A stretch of 8,177 bases of DNA, from NCBI GenBank assembly GCA_002407905.1, contig DHPL01000025.1:1907-10083 (forward strand), read 5' to 3'. Below the pieces are notes generated by a model. It was not told where the DNA came from and ran no database searches. It was given only the letters and a program-made list of their open reading frames with translations. This stretch comes from Anaerolineaceae bacterium UBA5365 (GTDB taxonomy: Bacteria > Chloroflexota > Anaerolineae > Anaerolineales > Anaerolineaceae). Of this stretch, positions 1 through 5,496 are shown in pieces; the first letter of the stretch is position 1; every line of letters starts with the position of its first letter. The position numbers and the translations under genes were made by a program.

Positions 1-259
1 CGTCCAGTACCAATCCCAGGCTGGGCAAGCCGTAGTAGATGATGAAAAGCTGCACCAGAAGCGGCGTGCCTCTGAAGACGGAAACGTAGGCATTACTCAA
101 TTTCTGCAGCCAGGCTGGGCCAAATACGCGCCCCAATGCCAGGGCCAGCCCGAGCGCGAAACCGCCAATCAACCCAACCAGTGTAAGCTCCAGCGTTACG
201 CCGGCTCCGGCTAGCAAGTCTGGCCAAAAACGTTTGAGGATCTCCAGTACCGCGTTCAA
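1..259 (-). CDS. Polar amino-acid ABC transporter permease, second subunit (partial, C-terminus beyond window)
   Basis: This is a membrane subunit of a polar amino-acid importer. Only the first 86 codons are inside the window. The visible protein starts with a short amphipathic N-terminus (VLEILKRFWPDLLAG) and a first transmembrane helix rich in Leu, Gly and Ala. It then shows the family hallmark FRGTPLLVQLFIIYYGLP around residues 61-78, which is typical of HisM/GlnP-type permeases. I place the start at TTG (257-259), which overlaps the TGA stop of the ATPase gene by 3 nt. A GAGG sits 7 nt upstream of this TTG, inside the ATPase 3' end, so the two genes should be translationally coupled. No ATG or GTG is available nearby in frame. 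With the permease at 1081-1725 it would form a heterodimeric membrane domain. The start codon is less certain than the family. Confidence 0.88.
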   Translation of the reverse strand, partial: MNAVLEILKRFWPDLLAGAGVTLELTLVGLIGGFALGLALALGRVFGPAWLQKLSNAYVSVFRGTPLLVQLFIIYYGLPSLGLVLD

Positions 260-1074
260 ACCTCGTCCTCGTTAGGTTTCCAGGCTGGTTCTGCCTCAAA
301 ACCATCGGCCGGCGCACCCTCCTGCTGCTGCCCATACAGCTCCGTGATCTTCCAGAGAAATTCGCGGGTGCGCGGGTGCTCCGGCCGGTACATCAGGTCC
401 TCCGGGCTGCCCTGCTCTACGATGCTGCCTTTTTCCATGAATACGATCTTATCGGCTACTTCCCGGGCAAAACCCATCTCATGCGTTACGCAGAGCATGG
501 TCATACCTTCTTCAGCCAGCTGGCGCATTACGCCCAGCACTTCCCCGATCAATTCCGGGTCCAGCGCGCTGGTTGGCTCATCAAAAAGCATGATCCGCGG
601 GTCCATCGCCAGAGCCCGGGCGATTCCAACCCGCTGCTGCTGGCCGCCCGAGAGCTGCCCAGGGTAGTGGTGCGCCCTGTCTGCCAGGCCCACCCGCTGC
701 AGCTCGCTCAGGGCCTTTTGGGTAGCCTGGGCATCCTTCATTTTCTTCACCTTGGTCAACCCCAGTTTAACGTTCTCGAGCGCCGTAAGGTGGTTGAAAA
801 GCAGAAAATTCTGAAAGACCATTCCAATTTGCTGGCGCACGAGGTCCTCATCCACGCCCGGGGCGTTGATCCGCTGCCCATCCAGCCAGATCTCGCCCCC
901 GTCTGCGTGCGTCAGCAAATTGATGCAGCGCAGCAGGGTGCTTTTACCCGTACCGCTGGGGCCGATGATCACGATGGTTTCGCCTTCCGCCACATCCAGA
1001 TCGATGTCATGGAAAATCAGGTTCTCTCCATAATGCTTCCTGAGCTGGCGGATCTTCAGAATTGCTTCGTCCAT
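256..1074 (-). CDS. Polar amino-acid ABC transporter ATP-binding protein (GlnQ/HisP type)
   Basis: This cytoplasmic ATPase drives amino-acid import. The 272-residue protein has every ABC motif in order: Walker A GPSGTGKST (38-46), Q-loop Gln88 in VFQNF, signature LSGGQQQ (141-147), Walker B IMLFDE (161-166), the D-loop SALD and the switch His198 in VTHEMGF. The FxxFxLFxHLTxLENV stretch and the THEMGFA motif are typical of the polar amino-acid (PAAT) subfamily. GlnQ-type proteins are usually about 240 residues; this one has roughly 30 extra residues at the C-terminus (from about 242) that are Gln/Glu/Pro-rich and acidic. The ATG start has GAGG upstream with 4 nt spacing, and the gene begins 6 nt after the stop of the permease gene. 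The gene lies between two permease genes, and its stop overlaps the start of the second. The substrate cannot be read from this subunit. Confidence 0.97.
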   Translation of the reverse strand: MDEAILKIRQLRKHYGENLIFHDIDLDVAEGETIVIIGPSGTGKSTLLRCINLLTHADGGEIWLDGQRINAPGVDEDLVRQQIGMVFQNFLLFNHLTALENVKLGLTKVKKMKDAQATQKALSELQRVGLADRAHHYPGQLSGGQQQRVGIARALAMDPRIMLFDEPTSALDPELIGEVLGVMRQLAEEGMTMLCVTHEMGFAREVADKIVFMEKGSIVEQGSPEDLMYRPEHPRTREFLWKITELYGQQQEGAPADGFEAEPAWKPNEDEV

Positions 1075-1080
1075 ATGTCC

Positions 1081-1725
1081 TCAATGGCTCCCGGGGATGG
1101 CCAGGCGCTTTTCGAGCCCAACCAGGCTCTTATTCGCCAGCCAAACCAGGATGAAATAGATCGTGGCTGCAGCCCCATAAGCCAGCAGGTAATTTTGGTT
1201 GCTGGCGCCGATCAACTGTGCCCGGCGCAGCACTTCGGGAACGCCCAGGGCATAAACCAGGGATGAATCCTTGATCACGATCGCAACTTCGTTGGACCAC
1301 GGGGCAATGGCGTGCCGAAAAGCCTGGGGCAGGACAACGCTGCGGATGGCTTCAAGCCGGCTGAGGCCCACCGCCCGGGCGGCCATCATTTGTCCCGCAT
1401 CCACGCTGAGGATCGCCCCGCGGATGATCTCCATCTGATACGCGCTGGACACGATCCCAAGGGCCAGAGCCCCGGCCGTGAAAGGGCTCAGGTTGATCGC
1501 ACCGCTGACCACGAAGTAAAGAATGAAGAGCAAGACAATGGGAGGAATGCCGCGCAGCACAATGCTATACGCCTGCATTGACCTGGAGCCTGCCTTGCCG
1601 CCGTACACATACACCAGCGCCAACACAAGCCCGATCAACAAGCCCAATGGCAGGGCGATCAAGGTGACACCCAGAGTGTACGCAGTTCCGCTGGCAATGT
1701 ACTGTAAAAAGTTAGCCGCGTTCAT
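1081..1725 (-). CDS. Polar amino-acid ABC transporter permease, first subunit (HisM/GlnP type)
   Basis: This is an inner-membrane permease of 214 residues, the usual size for the family. Hydrophobic segments lie at about 15-41, 55-75, 82-98 and 180-196. The hallmark RGIPPIVLLFILYF (58-71) corresponds to the usual RGTPLLVQLF motif. The cytoplasmic EAA loop that docks on the ATPase is present at about 112-133 (GQMMAARAVGLS followed by IRSVVLP), but the first Glu of the EAA consensus is Met here. The upstream sequence lacks a clear Shine-Dalgarno, in contrast with the strong one of the binding-protein gene, so less permease than binding protein should be made. The gene starts 47 nt after the binding-protein stop, with a hairpin in between, and ends 6 nt before the ATPase gene. 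Confidence 0.95.
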   Translation of the reverse strand: MNAANFLQYIASGTAYTLGVTLIALPLGLLIGLVLALVYVYGGKAGSRSMQAYSIVLRGIPPIVLLFILYFVVSGAINLSPFTAGALALGIVSSAYQMEIIRGAILSVDAGQMMAARAVGLSRLEAIRSVVLPQAFRHAIAPWSNEVAIVIKDSSLVYALGVPEVLRRAQLIGASNQNYLLAYGAAATIYFILVWLANKSLVGLEKRLAIPGSH

Positions 1726-1739
1726 CAGTCAGGATTATA

Positions 1740-1760
1740 CGGGCAGGCAGTACCTGCCCG
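1740..1760 (-). other. Perfect hairpin between binding-protein and permease genes
   Basis: CGGGCAGG (1740-1747) and CCTGCCCG (1753-1760) form an 8-bp GC-rich stem with a 5-nt loop. The hairpin lies 12 nt after the stop codon of the binding-protein gene. In the direction of transcription it is followed by TATAATCC and not by a T-run, so it does not look like an intrinsic terminator. By analogy with other importer operons it could protect the 3' end of a processed binding-protein mRNA. That role is inferred. Confidence 0.6.
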
Positions 1761-1772
1761 ATTTTCTCCGAG

Positions 1773-2600
1773 CTACTTAAAATACTTTTCGGCTAATTCG
1801 TCCACAAAGCCTTCGCTCTGCAGTTGCTTGATCAGGGTATCGAAAGCAGTCTTGAGGACGGTATCGCCCTCAGGTACAACGATGGCCATCGGCCCCGTTG
1901 ACAGTTCCGCCGAGAACACGATCTGCAGGTCAGGGTTTTGTTCCATGAAGGCCTTCACAGCCACCTCATCTGCCATAACAACCACAATACGTCCGGTTGC
2001 CAGGTCCATAAAGGCTTGTTCCGCGCGCTCATAGCGGCTCAGGTTTTCAGCCGGCAGAAGCCCGGTTTCCACCAGATTTGAGGTCAGCCAGCCATCCTGC
2101 ACGGTACCGCTCTGGACGCCTATCTTGTAATGGGCGGCATCCTCCGGTTTAGTGATTGCTCCGGAGAAGCCTTTCCCCACCACAAAGGCATCGGTGCTGG
2201 AGTAGTACGGCACGCTGAAATCCACCTGCTCATCGCGCTCTTCACTATAGTTAAAAGCGGATATGGAGGCATCCAGTTTACCTTGCTGAACCGCTGCCAC
2301 CAGCGAATCGAAGGGCATGTCTGCCCATTCCAGTTTAAGGCCCATGCGCTCAGCCAATTTAGTCATCAATTCGATGTCGAAGCCAGTTTTATTGCCCTGG
2401 GCATCCAAAAACTCGAATGGCGGATAATCGGCAGAGGTACCCACAACGATCTTGCCAGCCTGGCTTAGTTTCTCGGGCAGTTCAACTGCCGCGGGAGCAC
2501 TCACAGGCGGGGCAGCCGTAGGCACTGTGGGTTGGGCACAACTTGCCAGCATTGCTGCGGCAAGGACGAGAGAAATAATGACTGCAAATTTTCTAAACAT
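1773..2600 (-). CDS. Amino-acid ABC transporter substrate-binding lipoprotein (SBP_bac_3 family)
   Basis: This is an extracytoplasmic receptor that delivers an amino acid to the adjacent permeases. I start it at ATG 2600 (275 residues) because GGAGGAAGAG ends right before that codon; an in-frame TTG at 2612 would lie inside this ribosome binding site. The N-terminus is a lipoprotein signal: FRK, a hydrophobic core, then the lipobox LASC with Cys21. A Pro/Thr/Ala-rich linker follows (about 22-40). The bilobed domain begins at KIVVGTSADYPPFEF (50-64) and continues with GFDIEL (73-78). The ligand-carboxylate Arg is probably Arg122 in the SEER segment before VDFS, and the second-lobe Asp lies in VVVMADE. 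The protein ends with DELAEKYFK, which is typical. The family is clear; the specific amino acid is not. Confidence 0.95.
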   Translation of the reverse strand: MFRKFAVIISLVLAAAMLASCAQPTVPTAAPPVSAPAAVELPEKLSQAGKIVVGTSADYPPFEFLDAQGNKTGFDIELMTKLAERMGLKLEWADMPFDSLVAAVQQGKLDASISAFNYSEERDEQVDFSVPYYSSTDAFVVGKGFSGAITKPEDAAHYKIGVQSGTVQDGWLTSNLVETGLLPAENLSRYERAEQAFMDLATGRIVVVMADEVAVKAFMEQNPDLQIVFSAELSTGPMAIVVPEGDTVLKTAFDTLIKQLQSEGFVDELAEKYFK

Positions 2601-2602
2601 CT

Positions 2603-2610
2603 CTTCCTCC
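2603..2610 (-). promoter_or_regulatory. Strong Shine-Dalgarno of the substrate-binding-protein gene
   Basis: The minus strand reads GGAGGAAG directly upstream of the ATG at 2600. It decides the start codon in favour of ATG 2600 over the in-frame TTG at 2612. The same style of site (GGAGGAAAG) precedes the small Lys/Asp ORF at 4119. Confidence 0.8.
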
Positions 2611-2844
2611 AAGACTTGGGTTCCGCGCGCTATTTCAGCGGGGAGGTCACTGCTATCGGTGCTTCGCGTTTGCTTTGCACCGGTCCTGCAAAAAAAAAAT
2701 ATACTTCCCGGAATATCGCAAGTTTTATGCCAGAACTGGTGAGTGAGAGAATCTGAGATAAAGTTGTTCCAAGGACTCGATCAATAAGAGAATTCAATGG
2801 CCCGTCAGATTTTTTGAGTATATCACTCCCTTGATTCAAGGTTT

Positions 2845-2850
2845 TATAAT
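2845..2850 (+). promoter_or_regulatory. Candidate -10 box for the toroid gene
   Basis: A perfect TATAAT lies 33 bases upstream of the chosen ATG. No good -35 hexamer occurs at 16-18 nt spacing, and there is no TGn extension. The palindrome CTTGATTCAAG ends 4 nt upstream, a plausible place for a regulator. The site is a candidate only. Confidence 0.35.
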
Positions 2851-2882
2851 TGCAGCAAATTTTCCAATGGTGAGGTTCTGTG

Positions 2883-3887
2883 ATGAATATCCCTGCTGAA
2901 TTGACCCAGTGGCTGCTCGACCCAGCTGATCCCGGCCCGCGTTTTATGGCGCTGGCTGCGCTTCCTTGCTTGAAGGCAGCCCCGACGGACCTGGAGGCCG
3001 CCCGCCTGGCCGCCTACGCCTCGGGGCCCATCGCTACAGTACTCTCCCGGCAAAAGCCTGAAGCCTATTGGGAGCAGCCTGGACCCGGCTACGGCCCCAA
3101 ATTCACGGGCACGGTTTGGGCTTTACTGCTCCTGGCCCAGTTGGGTGCGCACGTCAGCCAGGATATCCGTGTGCAAAAAGCAGCAGATTATTACCTGGCC
3201 AACGCCCTGTTCACTGATCAATTCCTTACCCGTACAGCTGCCAGGGGTACCATCGATTGCCTGCAAGGGAACATGCTCTATGCGCTATTGCGTTTGGGTG
3301 TTGAGCCGGAACGCCTCGCCGGAGCGATGGACTTTCTGGCCTGCACAATCACCGGCACAGGCTTTGCCCCATATGGCAGCCGGGGGCAGGCCCGTGCTTA
3401 CAATGGCTACAAAATTGGGCCTGGTTTTCTATGCCGCGCCAGTTATGGCTTGCCTTGCGGCTGGGCCGCGGCGAAAGCCTTGCTGGCGCTAAGCGCGTGG
3501 CCGGTTGATCAACGCAGTTATGAGATTACCGCGGCCATAGAGGCCACTACCGCGTTCTTCCTGAATACCGACCTACTGGACGCGCCTTGGTCCAAAACAC
3601 CCGAGGGGAAACAGGACCCCCGCTGGAAGGCTTTAGCCTTCCCGCTTTACTACGCAACCGATCTTCTGCAGATTGCAGAGGGGTTGACTGCCTTAGGCCA
3701 TGCCCGGCACACAAAGGTTCAACAGCTATTGGATTTCATTGAAAGCAAACGTCAGCCTGAGGGCTATTTCCTGCAGGAATACGCCTATGGCTCACGCACT
3801 TTCCCTGGCTTGGGCAGCAAAGGAAAGCCCAGCAAATGGGTGACGCTGCGGGTCCTGCAGGTTTTACAAAGCGCCGGCCGTCTCTAG
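2883..3887 (+). CDS. Prenyltransferase/squalene-oxidase-like alpha/alpha-toroid protein, function unknown
   Basis: This is a predicted soluble protein of 334 residues without a signal peptide or membrane segment. The helical repeats match a family of terpenoid-cyclase-like toroid proteins that I recognise by its landmarks: an N-terminal WLLDPADPGPRF (10-21), a GPGYGPKFTGTVWALLLLAQLGA block (67-89), DCLQGNMLYALLRLG (125-139), an FPLYYATDLL stretch in the C-terminal third, and the terminal GKPSKWVTLRVLQVLQ (314-329). Members are sometimes annotated as prenyltransferase-like, or wrongly as NifH. I see no DxDD or QW signature that would indicate a cyclase, so no reaction is assigned. ATG 2883 is preferred over GTG 2880 because GAGG at 2872-2875 gives 7-nt spacing. 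The gene stands alone, divergent from the importer and convergent with the units to the right. No clear terminator follows directly. Confidence 0.82.
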   Translation: MNIPAELTQWLLDPADPGPRFMALAALPCLKAAPTDLEAARLAAYASGPIATVLSRQKPEAYWEQPGPGYGPKFTGTVWALLLLAQLGAHVSQDIRVQKAADYYLANALFTDQFLTRTAARGTIDCLQGNMLYALLRLGVEPERLAGAMDFLACTITGTGFAPYGSRGQARAYNGYKIGPGFLCRASYGLPCGWAAAKALLALSAWPVDQRSYEITAAIEATTAFFLNTDLLDAPWSKTPEGKQDPRWKALAFPLYYATDLLQIAEGLTALGHARHTKVQQLLDFIESKRQPEGYFLQEYAYGSRTFPGLGSKGKPSKWVTLRVLQVLQSAGRL

Positions 3888-3995
3888 GCCCGCACTACGC
3901 CTAGCCCCCAGAGCGCGGGTATAACCGCTGCTTATTGCGTTAAAGGCTTTATATTTGCATTGGATGAGGCCAGGTCAATCTGAGTATTTAGGGAA

Positions 3996-4026
3996 TAAAA
4001 AAAGGCTGCTCTTTGCAGTGCAGCCT
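3996..4026 (-). terminator. Intrinsic terminator of the Lys/Asp micro-ORF
   Basis: On the minus strand AGGCTGC (4026-4020) pairs perfectly with GCAGCCT (4009-4003), with a 10-nt loop, and is followed by a run of seven T reading into 3997. The stem begins 15 nt after the TAA of the micro-ORF. On the plus strand the stem is followed by GTTATTGG, so it should act only in the minus direction. Confidence 0.85.
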
Positions 4027-4041
4027 GTTATTGGCGGACGC

Positions 4042-4119
4042 TTACTTCTTGTCCTTCTTTTTGTCCTTCTTATCTTTCTTGTCTTTCTTATCCTTCTTGT
4101 CTTTCTTCTTGTCGGCCAT
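4042..4119 (-). CDS. 25-residue Asp-Lys-Lys repeat micro-protein (candidate)
   Basis: The ORF runs from ATG (4119) to TAA (4042) and encodes Met-Ala followed only by Asp and Lys: 7 Asp and 16 Lys, arranged as DKKK, four DKK units, DKKK and DKK. The predicted net charge is about +9. Support for real expression is a GGAGGAAAG ribosome binding site directly before the ATG, a strong intrinsic terminator 15 nt after the stop, and a TACAAT box about 90 nt upstream. Codons vary between units (GAC/GAT, AAG/AAA), so this is not a fresh identical-unit microsatellite. I know no family for it. A highly basic disordered peptide could bind nucleic acid, an acidic protein or polyphosphate, but that is speculation. 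The alternative is a small RNA whose purine-rich core only looks like an ORF. Confidence 0.6.
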   Translation of the reverse strand: MADKKKDKKDKKDKKDKKDKKKDKK

Positions 4120-4207
4120 CTTTCCTCCAGGGGTCTCGAAACTGATCAATCCAGGGCCTCGGGGCGGTTTCCTGTACAGCGGGGCAAGAAAGCTCTTACT
4201 TCAACGG

Positions 4208-4213
4208 ATTGTA
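4208..4213 (-). promoter_or_regulatory. Candidate -10 box for the micro-ORF unit
   Basis: The minus strand reads TACAAT (one mismatch to TATAAT) downstream of the bidirectional terminator and about 90 nt before the micro-ORF ATG. At 17-nt spacing the -35 hexamer is TAGTCT, which matches TTGACA at only three positions. Its position between a terminator and a strong RBS makes it the best promoter candidate. Confidence 0.4.
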
Positions 4214-4279
4214 ACCTAAAGCCCAGGGAAAGACTAGACGGTCCAGCCGGGTTTAAGATCAGCACTCGTACCAAATAGA

Positions 4280-4309
4280 AAAGCCCGGCGTTAGAGCGCC
4301 GGGTTTTTC
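4280..4309. terminator. Bidirectional intrinsic terminator closing the hydrolase/membrane-protein operon
   Basis: CCCGGCG (4284-4290) and CGCCGGG (4297-4303) form a perfect 7-bp GC stem with a 6-nt loop. On the minus strand it is followed by CTTTTCTATTT; on the plus strand by TTTTTCTTC. It lies 20 nt after the stop of the membrane-protein gene. On the plus strand it is also the first hairpin with a T-run after the toroid gene. Confidence 0.9.
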
Positions 4310-4323
4310 TTCGAGCAATTTGT

Positions 4324-5496
4324 CTAGAAGAGCAGAAACTTGAGCACGATCGAAACCATGATCGTGGTTATGGCCATCGAAGCCACATTGCCGATCGTAA
4401 TGTGGTAGCCCTCGGGCAGGCGGCTGTAAAGATATTCCGCCAGGGGGGCTCCGATGATCCCACCCAGAACTCCAGCCAGGATAGCTACGGGGAGTGTGCC
4501 GCCCAAGAGGAGCACCGTACCTGGTGCCGCACTGACCACCGGAACGTAGGTGGCATACCAGCCCTGGTCTTTAAACTTCTGGCTGTACAGGAAAATGCCA
4601 ACACCAGCAGCCACAAATTGGCTTAGCAAGATCCCGGGAACAACGCCGGAACCATACGCTGGATGGTTTACATTCACTACACTATCCACCAGCACACCAG
4701 CTACAACAAATAAGCCAGCCAGTTCGTTGCCGTAGAATTGCGGCTCGGAAAAGTCCGCGAAGGCTCGCCGGACAGCCCAGAGCGGGCTATCCAAATCGTC
4801 CGCAGGCCGGTTCTTCCTCTCAAGGGCTGGCGCGTCGGTCTTTTTCATCCAGGGCAATGCCTTGGCGATGGCGCAAACAATGATACCGGTGATGGCCATC
4901 GTAGAAACGTTCGCCACCACACCCGGGATCTCCAATATGGGCATAATGGTCTGGTTGAGCCAGTGGGCGGTTGGGAAGCTGACCAGTGATGCCAGGAGCG
5001 AAACGGTAAGCAGTTTTTCCAAGCCTGGCCCATAGAGCAGCATCAATGCGGGGGCAATACCCACAACCGTGATGAATGTGGGCAGCCAGGTGAACCCCTG
5101 GTCAAAATAGCGGGTGAAGTTGAAGACAAAGATGGTGAGCGTTAGGCTCAGCAGCTGCGATGCAAGCACCCAGGGGAACATATTACTGGAATACGAAACC
5201 GGAAATCCGGCGAATTTAGAATTCGTTTTATCCAGCACCCAGGCGATGATGCCTCCAACAATGATGAAAAGCGACGAGAACAAACCAGCATAGAATTGCG
5301 GCTCGGTGAAGTTCATGAAGAACCAGACGAGCTTGGACGATGTATTGCTCGTCACAGTTTGGACGATTTGGTTGTAGTCCAGTACCGTTCCCACCCTTTG
5401 GATCGCGCTCACCAGAAAATAAAGCGCGAAACCGATCAGGAGGTTGATCAACAGGCCGACTACAGAACCCAACTTGAATTGCTTGTCAGTATTCAT
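4324..5496 (-). CDS. Integral membrane protein with internal duplication, candidate transporter
   Basis: The 390-residue protein is very hydrophobic, with about ten predicted membrane segments. It has two homologous halves joined by a charged linker (about 217-240). Matching motifs are FTEPQFY (63-69) with FSEPQFY (249-255), PWVLASQ (108-114) with PGILLSQ (287-293), DQG (132-134) with DQG (310-312), and NVSTMAIT (196-203) with NVASMAIT (370-377). The N-terminal helix (about 10-31) lies outside the repeat. I do not recognise a named family. Two-fold repeats are common in secondary transporters, and the two upstream hydrolases suggest it imports their substrate or exports a product; this is inference. 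The start is ATG 5496, with AAGGAG 7 nt upstream. The gene overlaps the M20 gene by 11 nt and is followed by a strong terminator. Confidence 0.85.
   Translation of the reverse strand: MNTDKQFKLGSVVGLLINLLIGFALYFLVSAIQRVGTVLDYNQIVQTVTSNTSSKLVWFFMNFTEPQFYAGLFSSLFIIVGGIIAWVLDKTNSKFAGFPVSYSSNMFPWVLASQLLSLTLTIFVFNFTRYFDQGFTWLPTFITVVGIAPALMLLYGPGLEKLLTVSLLASLVSFPTAHWLNQTIMPILEIPGVVANVSTMAITGIIVCAIAKALPWMKKTDAPALERKNRPADDLDSPLWAVRRAFADFSEPQFYGNELAGLFVVAGVLVDSVVNVNHPAYGSGVVPGILLSQFVAAGVGIFLYSQKFKDQGWYATYVPVVSAAPGTVLLLGGTLPVAILAGVLGGIIGAPLAEYLYSRLPEGYHITIGNVASMAITTIMVSIVLKFLLF

Larger units (their letters stand above)
2601..2882. promoter_or_regulatory. Divergent intergenic region with candidate operator palindromes and an A10 tract
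   Basis: These 282 bases separate the minus-strand importer operon from the plus-strand toroid gene and must hold both promoters. Visible elements are a run of ten A at 2690-2699; a TTCCCGGAA palindrome at 2705-2713; CTTGATTCAAG (arms of 5, centre of 1) at 2830-2840; and imperfect GAGTATATCACTC at 2816-2828. A possible leader hairpin is formed by CGGTGC (2657-2662) and GCACCG (2677-2682), with a 14-nt loop. I could not find a convincing -35/-10 pair for the importer operon. The palindromes are short and may be chance. Confidence 0.4.
3888..4323. other. Interval without a conventional gene; holds a micro-ORF unit and two terminators
   Basis: The 436 bases between the toroid gene and the membrane-protein gene contain only the small minus-strand unit (possible -10 at 4208-4213, micro-ORF 4119-4042, terminator 4026-3996) and the bidirectional terminator at 4280-4309. 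The left part (3888-3995) has no hairpin with a T-run on the plus strand; CCCGC and GCGGG near 3889-3920 could pair only weakly. I see no tRNA or recognisable structured RNA. Confidence 0.6.

Noticed and set aside
376..1266. Long plus-strand ORF of 296 codons
   Set aside because: It is antisense to the clearly coding ATPase and permease genes, has no recognisable domain and no ribosome binding site; it is a shadow of their codon bias.
1734..1739. TATAAT on the minus strand just before the first permease gene as an internal promoter
   Set aside because: It is only 8 nt from the ATG, would give a nearly leaderless mRNA, and has no -35 match at usual spacing because that space is taken by the hairpin.
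1740..1760. Intercistronic hairpin as an intrinsic terminator
   Set aside because: No T-run follows on the minus strand; only ATTTTCT follows on the plus strand, where no gene needs terminating.
2601..2612. TTG at 2612 as start of the binding protein
   Set aside because: It would translate the Shine-Dalgarno itself as residues before the signal peptide; ATG 2600 is ideally spaced and gives a normal lipoprotein N-terminus.
4042..4116. The AAG/GAC repeat as a CRISPR array or simple tandem repeat
   Set aside because: There are no spacers and the 9-nt units differ synonymously; the arrangement is better explained as coding.
3955..4278. Plus-strand ORFs with Leu/Val/Phe/Ser runs resembling a membrane helix (also 4013-4219)
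   Set aside because: The runs are the reverse complement of the AAG/GAC repeats. Neither frame has a good SD, whereas the minus frame has GGAGGAAAG and a correctly placed terminator.
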